From the NCBI GenBank assembly GCA_965116565.1, contig OZ220699.1:682001-746000 (forward strand): a stretch of 64,000 bases of DNA. The letters are read 5' to 3'. The notes under the pieces were generated by a model. That model was given only the letters and a program-made list of their open reading frames with translations, was not told the DNA's origin and did no database searches. This stretch comes from Bin87 sp965116565. Lineage in GTDB: Bacteria; Chloroflexota; Dehalococcoidia; Lucifugimonadales; UBA3495. The position numbers and the translations under genes were made by a program. This document shows, piece by piece, positions 47,945-56,661 of this stretch; positions within the stretch are counted from its first letter, which is position 1, and every line of letters begins with the position of its first letter.

Positions 47945-49453
47945 CTACTGGAAGGTTGGCTTGAAATCGTTGATGGCGGCGGTAATCTGGCCGCCCAACT
48001 CGTCGGGCAAGTTGCCGCTTTCCCGGATGGCCTGGCTGAATTCCGGATGGGTAGCATTCAGGTGGCGGAGCATCTGCTCCTCGAAGGCGCCAAGACGCTC
48101 CAGCGGAACGTCCTCCATCAGACCTTCGTTGACAGCGTAAAGGACCAGTACCTCATCGCCCAGGTTGAGCGGCTGATACTGTCCCTGCTTGAGGGCTTCC
48201 GTGGCCAACTGGCCTCGGGCCAGCTGAGCGCGCGTGGCGGCGTCCAGGTCGGCGGTACCGAACTGGGCAAAGGTCGCCAACTCGCGATACTGGGCCAGGT
48301 CGAGCCGCAACCGACCGGCAACCTGCCGAACGGCGCGGGTCTGAGCGGCGCCTCCCACGCGGGACACGGAAAGGCCCACGTTCACGGCCGGCCGGATGCC
48401 GACGTTGAACAACTCCGGCTCCAGGTAGATCTGGCCGTCGGTGATGGAAATAACGTTGGTGGGAATGTACGCCGACACGTCGCCGGCCTGGGTTTCGATG
48501 ATGGGCAACGCGGTCAGCGATCCGCCGCCGTTTTCGTCGTCGAGGCGGGCAGCGCGTTCCAGGAGACGACTGTGCAGGTAGAACACGTCGCCGGGGTAGG
48601 CCTCACGTCCGGCGGGGCGGCGCAGCAACAGAGACATCTGGCGGTAGGCCCAGGCGTGCTTGGTCAGGTCGTCGTAGACGATCAGGACGTCCTTGCCCTC
48701 TTCCATAAAGGCCTCGCCCATGGCGCAACCGGCGTAGGGGGCGATGAACTGCAACGGCGCGGAATCGGCGGAACCGGCGTTGACCACGATGGTGTGGTCC
48801 ATCGCGCCGTACTCTTCCAGAATACCCACCACCTGCGCCACTTTACCCTGCTTTTGCCCGATGGCGACGTAGATGCAGATGAGGTCGGTTTCGCGCTGGT
48901 TGATGATGGTGTCGATGGCGATGGCGGTCTTGCCGGTGGAGCGGTCGCCGATGATCAGCTCACGCTGTCCGCGCCCGATGGGGATCATGGCGTCGATGGC
49001 CTTGATGCCGGTCTGCACCGGGGTGTCCACGGACTTCCGCACCACCACGTTGGGCGCGGTGCGCTCAACTGGCATGGTCTGATCGGTTACGACGGGTCCC
49101 TTCCCGTCCAGCGGGCGGCCGAGCGGGTCGACCACGCGGCCGATCAGCGCGTCGCCCACGGGGATCTCGATGATCTGGCCGGTGGCGCGAACCCGGTCGC
49201 CTTCCTTGATGGCGTTGGGGTCGCCCAGAATCGCGGCGCCGACGATGTCGGATTCCAGGTTCAGGGCCAGCCCGAGGATGTCATTTCCGAAATCCAGCAA
49301 CTCGTTGGATCGGACGCTCTGGAGTCCCTGGATGCTGGCGATTCCGTCACCGACCTGCACCACGGTACCCACGTCCACGAGGGTCAGGTCGCCGCCGAAC
49401 TCCTCGATCTGTCGCTTGATGAGAGATACTATCTCTTGTCCCCTGACTGCCAT
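47945..49453 (-). CDS. atpA: ATP synthase alpha subunit
   Basis: The 502-residue subunit has the nucleotide-binding GDRSTGKTAIAIDTI (Gln replaced by Ser in the usual GDRQTGKT), the region AWAYRQMSLLLRRPAGREAY PGDVFYLHSRLLERAA, and the conserved arginine-finger segment VGLSVSRVGGAAQTRAVRQV. VVDPLGRPLDGKGP is present near residue 120. Complete; it follows atpH and precedes atpG by 23 bases. Confidence 0.97.
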   Translation of the reverse strand: MAVRGQEIVSLIKRQIEEFGGDLTLVDVGTVVQVGDGIASIQGLQSVRSNELLDFGNDILGLALNLESDIVGAAILGDPNAIKEGDRVRATGQIIEIPVGDALIGRVVDPLGRPLDGKGPVVTDQTMPVERTAPNVVVRKSVDTPVQTGIKAIDAMIPIGRGQRELIIGDRSTGKTAIAIDTIINQRETDLICIYVAIGQKQGKVAQVVGILEEYGAMDHTIVVNAGSADSAPLQFIAPYAGCAMGEAFMEEGKDVLIVYDDLTKHAWAYRQMSLLLRRPAGREAYPGDVFYLHSRLLERAARLDDENGGGSLTALPIIETQAGDVSAYIPTNVISITDGQIYLEPELFNVGIRPAVNVGLSVSRVGGAAQTRAVRQVAGRLRLDLAQYRELATFAQFGTADLDAATRAQLARGQLATEALKQGQYQPLNLGDEVLVLYAVNEGLMEDVPLERLGAFEEQMLRHLNATHPEFSQAIRESGNLPDELGGQITAAINDFKPTFQ

Positions 49454-49529
49454 CGGCGAGTCTCCTTGTTTCTTTGGTTGCGATACCGGCCTTGACCGGG
49501 AACGCGGCTGGTTGGTCCGACGATTGTCT

Positions 49530-50069
49530 TCAGGCTGCCTGCGCCCGTACCACCTGGCGCATCCGCTCCAGGCCCGATGCGGTGCTGCCGTCCAGCAGCC
49601 GGTCGCCGATCTGGACGATGAGGCCGCCCAGGATATTTTCGTCCACGCGTGTGCTCAGCACCACCTCGCGGCCCACCAACTGCCGCACGAACTCCGTGAC
49701 GCGTTCCAATTCCTCGGTTTCCAGCGGCACTGCGGTGGTCACTTCCGCACGCTGACGGCCCAGGTGGTCGTCCAGCAGTTGCGAGTAACCTTCCTGCACG
49801 TCCCGCATTGCGGCGACTCCGCCACGGGAAACCATGAGGGAAACCAGGTTCCGGACCAGTGGGTGCGCTTCCGAAAGGACTGATTCGATGGCAGAAATTT
49901 TTCGTTCCTGCGGCACGTCGGCGTGTCCCAGGAACAGGGCAAATTCGTCATCCCCGAGCACATCGGCGGCCAGTTGTAAATCCTGGTCCCATTGCTCGAG
50001 CTGTTCATTTTCCAAGGCCAACTCGAAGATGGCCTCGGCGTAGCGTTGCCCCGACAAACGATTTGCCAC
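49530..50069 (-). CDS. atpH: ATP synthase delta subunit
   Basis: The 179-residue protein begins RLSGQRYAEAIFELALENEQ and has the C-terminal pattern VTTAVPLETEELERVTEFVR and TRVDENILGGLIVQIGDRLL, which are conserved in OSCP/delta. It joins the peripheral stalk to the top of F1. Standard position between atpF and atpA. Confidence 0.93.
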   Translation of the reverse strand: MANRLSGQRYAEAIFELALENEQLEQWDQDLQLAADVLGDDEFALFLGHADVPQERKISAIESVLSEAHPLVRNLVSLMVSRGGVAAMRDVQEGYSQLLDDHLGRQRAEVTTAVPLETEELERVTEFVRQLVGREVVLSTRVDENILGGLIVQIGDRLLDGSTASGLERMRQVVRAQAA

Positions 50070-50152
50070 GGCTTGCTGCCTCCCTGTTGTGGCCCGCCCG
50101 GACTATTCGCGCCGCGTGGCGTCGGTAATCCGGACGGTACTGTACGGACAGA

Positions 50153-50656
50153 CTAGTTGCGGCGGAGCGCCTGCTCCCCCTCGGCCAGTACCTGGTCGAT
50201 CAGCTCCTGGTGCGCCTGCCGGTCAACGGTACGCCGGATGATCCGTTCGGCGGCGGTGATGGCAAGATCGCCGAATGCGGCGCGCACTTCGCTGATGGCG
50301 GCATCCCGTTCCCGCGCGATGTCCGCACGGGCTCGTTCGGAGAATTCTTCGGCGGACTGACGCGCGCGGCTCATCTCTTCTTCGCGGAACCGTTCGGCGG
50401 CCTCGCGAGCCTGATCCAGCAGCCGTTGTCCTTCCCGCCGCGCCTCATTGAGTTCTTCCTCAATGGCGGAGCGGGAGGTCGCCGCCTCTTCACGGGCCCG
50501 GTCGGCTGCCTCCAGGCTTTCCCGGATGCTGTCCACCCGGCTGTCCAGAGCGTTGAGGAGGGGACGGTACGCCAAAGCGCCGAGGAGCACCAACAGGATG
50601 ATGTAGTTGATCAGGTAGCTGATCAGCGAGGGCACATTCAAGCCCAGTTCAACCAT
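50153..50656 (-). CDS. atpF: ATP synthase b subunit
   Basis: One N-terminal membrane helix (VPSLISYLINYIILLVLLGA) is followed by a long charged helix to residue 167 (RVDSIRESLEAADRAREEAA, EERFREEEMSRARQSAEEF), the plan of the peripheral stalk subunit b. Only one b-type gene is present, so b is expected to be a homodimer. It ends 84 bases before atpH. Confidence 0.93.
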   Translation of the reverse strand: MVELGLNVPSLISYLINYIILLVLLGALAYRPLLNALDSRVDSIRESLEAADRAREEAATSRSAIEEELNEARREGQRLLDQAREAAERFREEEMSRARQSAEEFSERARADIARERDAAISEVRAAFGDLAITAAERIIRRTVDRQAHQELIDQVLAEGEQALRRN

Positions 50657-50660
50657 GTTG

Positions 50661-50945
50661 TTACACCACGAAGAGCAGGATTACTGCGACGATAAGCGAG
50701 TAAATGCCCAAAGCCTCTGCGAACGCGATGGCGAGAATCATGTTGGTGGTGATGGCGCCGGCGGCTTCGGGGTTCCGTCCGATGGCGCCCATTGCTCCGG
50801 CGCCGAGGATGCCGATGCCAACGCCGGGGCCAACCACGCCGAGGGCTATGGCGAGACCGGCCGCCAGATACTGGGCCCCAGCATCGGTCAGCGCCTGCGA
50901 ACCCACCGACAGCAGTGTCGTGATCATTGAGAGGTCAAGTGCCAT
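50661..50945 (-). CDS. atpE: ATP synthase c subunit
   Basis: Two membrane helices with the conserved loop GRNPEA form a hairpin of 94 residues. The ion-binding carboxylate is the Glu in AIAFAEALGIYSLIVAVILL. The neighbouring residues lack the Gln and Glu-Ser/Thr pattern of sodium-dependent rings, so proton use is inferred. An N-terminal extension of about 20 residues is longer than usual. Four bases separate its stop from the atpF start. Confidence 0.95.
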   Translation of the reverse strand: MALDLSMITTLLSVGSQALTDAGAQYLAAGLAIALGVVGPGVGIGILGAGAMGAIGRNPEAAGAITTNMILAIAFAEALGIYSLIVAVILLFVV

Positions 50946-51035
50946 TGTCGAAAATCCTCCGATTCAAAGGTGGCCTTGTTTTTTTGCGTCCCCGCGCAAA
51001 CGCGCCGGGACGATTGGACCCGTTGGTTGTTGTGG

Positions 51036-52058
51036 TCAGTGTTCCTCGTGGGTGACGGCAACCGAGAGGAACACCAGGGTGAGACCGGCGAATATCACCG
51101 ACTGGATCAGCCCCACCAGCAACTCAAGCCCGAATACGAACTGGGTCGCCACGAACGGCACCAGGAAGGTAATCATTACGACCAGGATCTCTCCGGCGGT
51201 CATGTTCCCAAAGAGACGGAAGGTGAACGAGACTATCCTCACCAACTCGGAGACCAGTTCCAGCAATCCAACGAAAACGTTGATCAGGCCGGAGGGTCTG
51301 CCGCGCAGGATGTCTCCAAAAGCAAAGAACTTCTTGAGATAGCCGAAGCCGTGCGACCTGAATCCCCAGTACTCGACGAACAAGAACGAGACCAGGGCGA
51401 GGGCCAGCGGCATGTTCAGGTCGGTTCCCGCCGGCCGCACCAGGTGGGTCGCCAGCTTGAACTCGCCATCCACGTTCGCGCCGTAGCCGACGGCCTGGTA
51501 AATCGGGATCAGGAAAATCGCGATCCACGCATTGAACAGCACGAAAAAGAAAATGGTGGCGACCACGGGAAATGCCCGGCGGCCCATCTCAGGTCCGAGG
51601 ATGCTGGACGCGAAGTTCAGCACGAGCTCGAACAGCATTTCGACCAGCGCCTGGAGCCGACCCGGAATTACTTTCGGGTTGCGCGCGCCGCCCACGAAGA
51701 ACACGAGCATGATGATGCTGGTAAGCCATGCCGACAGCATGGTGTTGGTGACGGCGAACTGCATCAGGCCCAGGCCGTGATGCTCCTCTTCGGCGTGGTC
51801 CTTGTCGGCAGACTCGGTGTGGTCGGTTTTGGGTTCCGCGTGTTCGTCGGTTTTCTTTTCGGCTACGCGGTAACCGACCACGCTTTGGCGAACGGTGGCG
51901 GGGAATACGGGGTCAGGAGGGAGGTGAATGCCAGGCTGTTTGACGAATGGCTTGCCCAGCCCGAACATCTGCGAACCGACCGCGCCAACCACGAACCCCA
52001 CGATCAGCAACACAGCTGAAATGCCGCCAATCAACAGCAGTACACGTTTAGTCGTCAC
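51036..52058 (-). CDS. atpB: ATP synthase a subunit
   Basis: The 340-residue membrane subunit keeps the essential Arg in SFTFRLFGNMTAGEIL and the C-terminal ATQFVFGLELLVGLIQSVIF helices. An unusual His/Asp/Glu-rich insert (about residues 70-95, with EHAEPKTDHTESADKDHAEE) lies between the first helix and the second, making the protein longer than typical forms (240-280). It overlaps the atpI start region by 4 bases (ATGA). Confidence 0.95.
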   Translation of the reverse strand: MTTKRVLLLIGGISAVLLIVGFVVGAVGSQMFGLGKPFVKQPGIHLPPDPVFPATVRQSVVGYRVAEKKTDEHAEPKTDHTESADKDHAEEEHHGLGLMQFAVTNTMLSAWLTSIIMLVFFVGGARNPKVIPGRLQALVEMLFELVLNFASSILGPEMGRRAFPVVATIFFFVLFNAWIAIFLIPIYQAVGYGANVDGEFKLATHLVRPAGTDLNMPLALALVSFLFVEYWGFRSHGFGYLKKFFAFGDILRGRPSGLINVFVGLLELVSELVRIVSFTFRLFGNMTAGEILVVMITFLVPFVATQFVFGLELLVGLIQSVIFAGLTLVFLSVAVTHEEH

Positions 52059-52333
52059 GACTTGCCGTTGCCTCCGTGGTCAGTATCCCGGCGTGCCGGT
52101 GATGGGGGAGAGGGGGGATTCCGGTTGGAGCCATAGATAGCGGGGAGTACCATCCGATACACCCCGTAGAAGGCAACCACGCTGCCGATCACGGTTCCCG
52201 TCAGAACGAACAGGGCCACATGACCGGTCAGTTTTCCCAACCATACGCCTCCGATTATGCCCACTACAATGCACGCGGCTACGTACCATCCCAGACCGGT
52301 GAGCCGCAGGGCAACTATCACCCAAGGCGGCAT
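52055..52333 (-). CDS. atpI: AtpI/AtpZ-like small membrane protein, first gene of the atp operon
   Basis: The 92-residue product has two membrane helices (LTGLGWYVAACIVVGIIGGV and ALFVLTGTVIGSVVAFYGVY) and a Pro/Ser-rich tail. Small two-helix proteins of this kind (AtpI/AtpZ, F0F1-ATPase subunit) sit before atpB in many operons and are linked to assembly of the c-ring or magnesium uptake. ATG 52333 is chosen; a TTG at 52345 is possible. Its stop overlaps the atpB start (ATGA), so translation is coupled. Confidence 0.8.
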   Translation of the reverse strand: MPPWVIVALRLTGLGWYVAACIVVGIIGGVWLGKLTGHVALFVLTGTVIGSVVAFYGVYRMVLPAIYGSNRNPPSPPSPARRDTDHGGNGKS

Positions 52334-52354
52334 TTCCGATTCCAAACGGCAGGC

Positions 52355-52383
52355 ATGGTAGCATCCGCTTTCTGGCGTGTCAA
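52355..52383 (-). promoter_or_regulatory. Promoter of the ATP synthase operon
   Basis: On the minus strand TTGACA (52383-52378), a 17-base spacer and TACCAT (52360-52355) make the best sigma-70-type promoter in the window. Transcription should start near 52348, leaving a leader of about 15 bases before ATG 52333. Confidence 0.75.
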
Positions 52384-52417
52384 TCAGTAATTTTGCAGAA
52401 ACCGTAACCTGCGTTAC

Positions 52418-52448
52418 GAAAAAGCCCCGCCGCTATGGATCGGGGCTA
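52418..52448 (-). terminator. Terminator after the BFN gene
   Basis: AGCCCCG and CGGGGCT (52423-52429 and 52441-52447) form a 7-bp stem around an 11-base loop. On the minus strand the stem is followed by TTTTTCG. It lies 45 bases beyond the stop of the gene at 52493 and just upstream of the atp promoter, insulating the two units. Confidence 0.8.
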
Positions 52449-52492
52449 CGGTCTAATTTGCAGGCTGCAGGTGAAATGCCCGTCGATCAATC

Positions 52493-53041
52493 CTACTTGC
52501 GCTCGAAGTCTTCCATATCCAGTTCGTTGATCAGATCCGTGAAAGCGGACAGACCCTGGAGTTCTTCTTCCGTGACCTGAGCAGGGGCGGCTTCGCGTTC
52601 TCCGGGAGAGGCAACCGGCTGTCCGGTCTCCTCGTCCATGGATATGGCGGCTTTCTCCATCACCTGGTCCGAAACGTAGATCGGGACCTCGGCCCTGACG
52701 GCAACCGCCATGGCGTCGCTGGGCCGGGAGTCGATTTCGTGCAACTCATCCCCGACCTTGATGACGATCCTGGCGTAGAAGGTCTCGTTCTGGAGGTCGC
52801 TGACCAGGATGTGCTCCACCGTTCCGCCCACCGATTTGACCAGGTCCACCAGCAAATCGTGGGTCAGGGGCCTGGGAACGGTCATACCCTGCATTTTCAC
52901 CGCGATGGCTTCCGCTTCGGTGGGACCGATCCAGATCAGGAGGAACAGACTGGTTGCCAACTCTTTCAGAACCACCACTCTCTGGTAGTTCATCTGGCTG
53001 ATCCGGATGCTGTCAATTACCAGTTCACGCATCTGCTGCAT
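52493..53041 (-). CDS. Bifunctional nuclease (BFN/DUF151) domain protein
   Basis: The 182-residue protein has the BFN domain over residues 1-130: VVVLKELATSLFLLIWIGPT, EAEAIAVKMQGMTVPRPLTH and EIDSRPSDAMAVAVRAEVPI. That last block is the family signature. The acidic C-terminal tail (VTEEELQGLSAFTDLINELD) is also usual. Plant and mycobacterial relatives show nuclease activity; the physiological role is unclear. Genes upstream on the same strand are the coiled-coil gene, coaD and rsmD. Confidence 0.9.
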   Translation of the reverse strand: MQQMRELVIDSIRISQMNYQRVVVLKELATSLFLLIWIGPTEAEAIAVKMQGMTVPRPLTHDLLVDLVKSVGGTVEHILVSDLQNETFYARIVIKVGDELHEIDSRPSDAMAVAVRAEVPIYVSDQVMEKAAISMDEETGQPVASPGEREAAPAQVTEEELQGLSAFTDLINELDMEDFERK

Positions 53042-53222
53042 CGCTCCGCCGACCGCGTCCGGTACAGGTTCGCCTTCGGGCCGGCGCAGAGCCGGCCAGA
53101 CAAGTAGATTCTATACCGCACAGGTATCGCAGTGTCAAGCACGAGCGGGCCCCGAAGACTCTGGGCGCCGGGCCTACAGGATCGCGGACCGCTACCGCGT
53201 TGATCGGAAACATCGGTGTCGG

Positions 53223-53777
53223 TCAGCGCGCGCGGATGCGCTCTGCGATGTCATCGGGGGCGAAATCCGCCGGCGACGGAATATCGGGGCTTTCGGTGGC
53301 TGAGGCGGCCAATGCAGAGCCGGCCAGCACGTCGATGCCCTTTCGGATGGAGCCGGTCGCCGACGCGAGTTCCCTTTCGAGGTCTCGCAGTGTACGCAAG
53401 GCGTAGGCATCCGCCTGGTTGCGGCGGTTTTCGGCCTCCTTTTCGGCCTGGTCGAGGATCCGGCGAGCCCTGGCCTCGGCGTCGCGCAACATTTCCTCCG
53501 CCTTGCGGCCGAGTTCATGATCGCTCAACCGGCTGCGAAATTCCTGCTCCATGTTGTGGCGGGAGCGGTTGGCTTCCGAAACCGCGGATGAAATTATGTC
53601 ATCCTTGCGCGACAGCATCTCTTCAGCCCGGCGCACTTCCTGGGGTATCTCCATACGCAGCTGGGCGACCAATTCGTATAGCTTGACCTTGTCCACCATC
53701 ACATTGCTGCTGAGCGGAACTGACTTGCTGGATTCAACCAGCAACTCGATACGGTCGATGACGTTGTTGATATCTAT
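53223..53777 (-). CDS. Coiled-coil protein (DivIVA/ATP-synthase-b-like helix) with apparent non-canonical start
   Basis: The frame encodes IDINNVIDRIELLVESSKSV, a V-x-V-D-xx-LxxL-xx-LR region, then a long charged coiled coil (DAEARARRILDQAEKEAENR) and ends FAPDDIAERIRAR, about 184 residues. Family-like sequence begins at ATA 53777 (or ATC 53780), 5 bases after a strong AGGGAGG. No ATG, GTG or TTG occurs in frame between that point and the end of coaD. An upstream start (GTG 53894 or ATG 53906) would overlap coaD by about 80-90 bases. AUA or AUC initiation is therefore possible, as in infC-type genes. The function is unknown; related proteins are annotated as ATPase- or cell-division-like. Confidence 0.7.
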   Translation of the reverse strand: MDINNVIDRIELLVESSKSVPLSSNVMVDKVKLYELVAQLRMEIPQEVRRAEEMLSRKDDIISSAVSEANRSRHNMEQEFRSRLSDHELGRKAEEMLRDAEARARRILDQAEKEAENRRNQADAYALRTLRDLERELASATGSIRKGIDVLAGSALAASATESPDIPSPADFAPDDIAERIRAR

Positions 53778-53817
53778 GATGTCCTCCCTGCGCCGGCGAT
53801 GGAATTGCCGATTATGG

Positions 53818-54306
53818 CTACCGCGGCGACAACTGGAATTTTTCGGCCAAAGCCAGGGCAACGTTGGGAGGGACCATTCCGGAAATATCGCCACCCAACT
53901 GGGCAACCTCTTTGAGCAGGCTTGAGCTGATAAAAGTGTGGGCCTGATCGCTCATCAGCGAGACCATGTCCACCTCGGGCTCGAGCCGGCGGTTCATGAA
54001 AAACATCTGGCATTCGTACTCGAAATCGGGTCCGCTTCGCAGCCCGCGTATGATGGTGGCGGCGTCCGCTTCCCGGGCGGTCTGCACCACGAGGCCGGTG
54101 AAAGGACGGACCTCAATGTTCTCGATGCCGGCCACGGCTCCACGCATCAGACTGACGCGTTCTTCGGTGTTGAAAAGCAGGCTCTTGGAGGGGGTGTCGT
54201 AAACGGCAACGATCAGCCGATCAAATAGCCTGGCGGCGCGTTTGGCGACGTCCAGATGTCCCATGGTCACCGGGTCGAAACTGCCCGGGTATAGAGCGGT
54301 TACCAT
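53818..54306 (-). CDS. coaD: Pantetheine-phosphate adenylyltransferase
   Basis: The 162-residue enzyme shows the nucleotidyltransferase TxGH motif (GSFDPVTMGH, 8-17), RGLRSGPDFEYECQMFFMNR in the substrate-binding region and FISSSLLKEVAQLGGDI near the C-terminus (ISSS motif). It makes dephospho-CoA in coenzyme A synthesis. The order rsmD-coaD is a common housekeeping pair. About 32 bases separate it from rsmD. Confidence 0.96.
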   Translation of the reverse strand: MVTALYPGSFDPVTMGHLDVAKRAARLFDRLIVAVYDTPSKSLLFNTEERVSLMRGAVAGIENIEVRPFTGLVVQTAREADAATIIRGLRSGPDFEYECQMFFMNRRLEPEVDMVSLMSDQAHTFISSSLLKEVAQLGGDISGMVPPNVALALAEKFQLSPR

Positions 54307-54338
54307 TCCGCAATTCTCCAGTGTCGATTTCAGGCCGC

Positions 54339-54899
54339 TCAGGCTAAATCACAAGTGTAAAGGGCGATCGCGTTGTCGCCGTAACTGCGCCGGTCGTAGC
54401 GTCGCAACCCTCCGGTTGATTCGGGCAGAGCCATCCTGCTGCTGTGTCCGACGACCACCGTGGCTGCCGGGTGCAGCGCTCCCGAATCGTACAGCGCCTC
54501 CAGCGTCGGCGTCGGGTCCCCCATGCGATACGGCGGGTCCAGCAACGCCAGGCGGTACGCTTCCAGGACGGGCGGCGACTGGGTCAACCAACGAGAAACA
54601 TCGGCGCAGTGCACCTGGCCGGCATCCGCGTAGCCGGAGCGTTGCAGGTTATCCTGCAAGTCCAGGCTCTGCCTGCGGTTGCGTTCCACAAAATCGCACC
54701 ATTTGGCGCCCCTGCTGAGGGCTTCGATTCCAAGACTGCCCGTTCCGGCGTAGAGGTCCAAAACACGGCGATCCATCACCTGCTCCGCGTCCAATATGTT
54801 GAAAATGGCGGCGCGGACACGCTCGGTGGTGGGCCGTACACCGGCCACCGATGGGCCTTTGAGCCTGATGCCGCGCGCGTCGCCACCGGCAACGCGCAT
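54339..54899 (-). CDS. rsmD: 16S rRNA (guanine966-N2)-methyltransferase RsmD
   Basis: The 186-residue protein begins MRVAGGDARGIRLKGPSVAG and has RPTTERVRAAIFNIL, the SAM-binding VLDLYAGTGSLGIEALSRGA and the catalytic motif LALLDPPYRMG. Length and order match RsmD. ATG 54899 is selected by the family start. A TACAAT (54927-54922) lies 22 bases upstream on the minus strand. Confidence 0.95.
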   Translation of the reverse strand: MRVAGGDARGIRLKGPSVAGVRPTTERVRAAIFNILDAEQVMDRRVLDLYAGTGSLGIEALSRGAKWCDFVERNRRQSLDLQDNLQRSGYADAGQVHCADVSRWLTQSPPVLEAYRLALLDPPYRMGDPTPTLEALYDSGALHPAATVVVGHSSRMALPESTGGLRRYDRRSYGDNAIALYTCDLA

Positions 54900-55141
54900 A
54901 GTATTGGACTTGCGCGGGGGTATTGTAGTACCTGCTGGCAGAAAGCCGTCGTGAGAGTGCGCTGCGTGTTTCGGAAATTTCTCGGCGGCCCCGCGCCGCG
55001 AGCGGCTTGAATTCGGCATGACGGGGGTGGCGCCGAGCTATGGTAACGGCAGTATAGTGTACACACATCCTCCGATTGCCGACGCGCTCCAGCCGTGGCA
55101 AACTTGGCAAAAGCAAAATCCGGCGCCACCGTGAGGTGAAC

Positions 55142-56002
55142 ATGTCGCAGCAGTTACCACCCGAGGTTCTCAACCTGATCGGCGCCTCGCTCACCGAGGA
55201 CCAGGCATTCAATGATCCGACGACCCAGACGCTGATACCGGACGGTGTGATTGGCGATGGAGTCCTGCGCGCCAAAGCCGTGGGTGTGCTGGCCGGTGGA
55301 GCAGTCGCGCGTGAGGTGTTCCACCGCATCGACCCATCGCTGGACGTCAACATCCTCCTGGCCGACGGGTCCGACCTGACCCCCGGCACGGATATCGCCA
55401 GCGTGCGAGGTTCGGCAGCCTCCATCCTCCGGGCAGAGCGCACCGCCCTGAACTTCATGCAACGAATGAGCGGGATTGCCACGGCGACGAATCAGTATGT
55501 TCGGGCCGTGGTCGGCACACCCGCTCGAATCGTTGATACCCGGAAGACCGCGCCGGGACACCGGTTCCTCGACAAGTACAGCGTGCGCATGGGCGGCGGA
55601 TACAATCACCGCCTGAACCTGGCCGACGGCATCCTGATCAAGGACAACCACCTGGCGGCCCGCGCTTCGCTGGAGGAACCGCTGGGCGCGGTGGTGCGAC
55701 ATGCCATAGCCCAGGCGTCGCACACGATACGGGTCGAGGTGGAGGTGGAATCGCTGGACCAGGTCAGGGAAGCGGTGGAGGCAGGCGCCCACATCATCAT
55801 GCTGGACAACATGGACGTTGACACCATGCGGGAGGCCGTTGCCATCATTGACGGGCGAGCTTCGGTGGAGGCGTCGGGAGGGATCAACCTGAGCACAGTT
55901 CGCGCCGTGGCGGAAACCGGAGTCGACCTCATCAGCATCGGCGGCCTCACTCATTCGACGGACGCGCTGGATATCTCCCTCGACCTGGAGTTTCCGGAAT
56001 GA
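55142..56002 (+). CDS. nadC: Nicotinate-nucleotide pyrophosphorylase (quinolinate phosphoribosyltransferase)
   Basis: The 286-residue enzyme has LTEDQAFNDPTTQTLIPD, LNFMQRMSGIATATNQYVRA, the DTRKTAPGHRFLDKYSVRMG active-site stretch, HRLNLADGILIKDNHLAA and EASGGINLSTVRAVAETGVD with DLISIGGLTHS. It forms nicotinate mononucleotide from quinolinate and PRPP in de novo NAD synthesis. GAGGTG precedes ATG 55142. nadA and nadB are not in the window. Confidence 0.96.
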   Translation: MSQQLPPEVLNLIGASLTEDQAFNDPTTQTLIPDGVIGDGVLRAKAVGVLAGGAVAREVFHRIDPSLDVNILLADGSDLTPGTDIASVRGSAASILRAERTALNFMQRMSGIATATNQYVRAVVGTPARIVDTRKTAPGHRFLDKYSVRMGGGYNHRLNLADGILIKDNHLAARASLEEPLGAVVRHAIAQASHTIRVEVEVESLDQVREAVEAGAHIIMLDNMDVDTMREAVAIIDGRASVEASGGINLSTVRAVAETGVDLISIGGLTHSTDALDISLDLEFPE

Positions 56003-56103
56003 CGTGACGCGGGACAGCAGCGCACCCGGTCGCTTGAATACGCCATCCGACAACGGTATATTGCCAGCACCATACCCGACCAATTGGCAAGGAGCCCAAC
56101 CTC

Positions 56104-56649
56104 ATGGCCCGTCTCAACGACGTAACACGCGATCAACTCGCCACAGAACACCAGGAATTTTTCGACTCCATCGCCAGCAGCCGCGGCAGCGTGCGCGGCC
56201 CCTATGGGGTACTGCTGCACAGTCCGGACCTGGCCGCGCGGGTCGCCCACACCGGCACCTACGTACGATTTGAGCTGGACATCACGGAGGCCCAGCGCGA
56301 AATCATCATCTGTGCGACCGCTCGTGAGATTCGCCAGCAGTATGAATTTTCCGCCCACGCTCGCCTGGCACGCCAGGCCGGCGTGGCGGAGGACGTGGTC
56401 AACGCGATTGCCACCGGCAAGGCGCCCGAAGGCATGAGCGGCGTTGAGGCGTCGCTGGTCAAATACGTGCAGGAACTGACCCGCAACCACAAGATCAGTG
56501 ACGAGACCTTCAACGCCGTGTCGGACCACTTTGGCACTCAGAAGACCGTCGAGATCACGGGATTGATCGGGCACTACATGCTGGTGGGGCAGATCCTGTC
56601 GGCATTTGAGGTTGACCTTCCCCCCGGCGTGCAGCCGGAAATCACATAG
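56104..56649 (+). CDS. Carboxymuconolactone decarboxylase-family protein
   Basis: The 181-residue protein has the CMD/AhpD-like helical domain: YGVLLHSPDLAARVAHTGTY, LDITEAQREIIICATAREIR and YEFSAHARLARQAGVAEDVV. The E-x7-Y-E-x-x-x-H type sequence replaces the CxxC of true AhpD, so peroxidase activity is unlikely. Such proteins are common in catabolic clusters, and some cleave or isomerise lactones. It is followed 12 bases later by the DinB-like gene. Confidence 0.88.
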   Translation: MARLNDVTRDQLATEHQEFFDSIASSRGSVRGPYGVLLHSPDLAARVAHTGTYVRFELDITEAQREIIICATAREIRQQYEFSAHARLARQAGVAEDVVNAIATGKAPEGMSGVEASLVKYVQELTRNHKISDETFNAVSDHFGTQKTVEITGLIGHYMLVGQILSAFEVDLPPGVQPEIT

Positions 56650-56661
56650 AGGAGGCTCACC

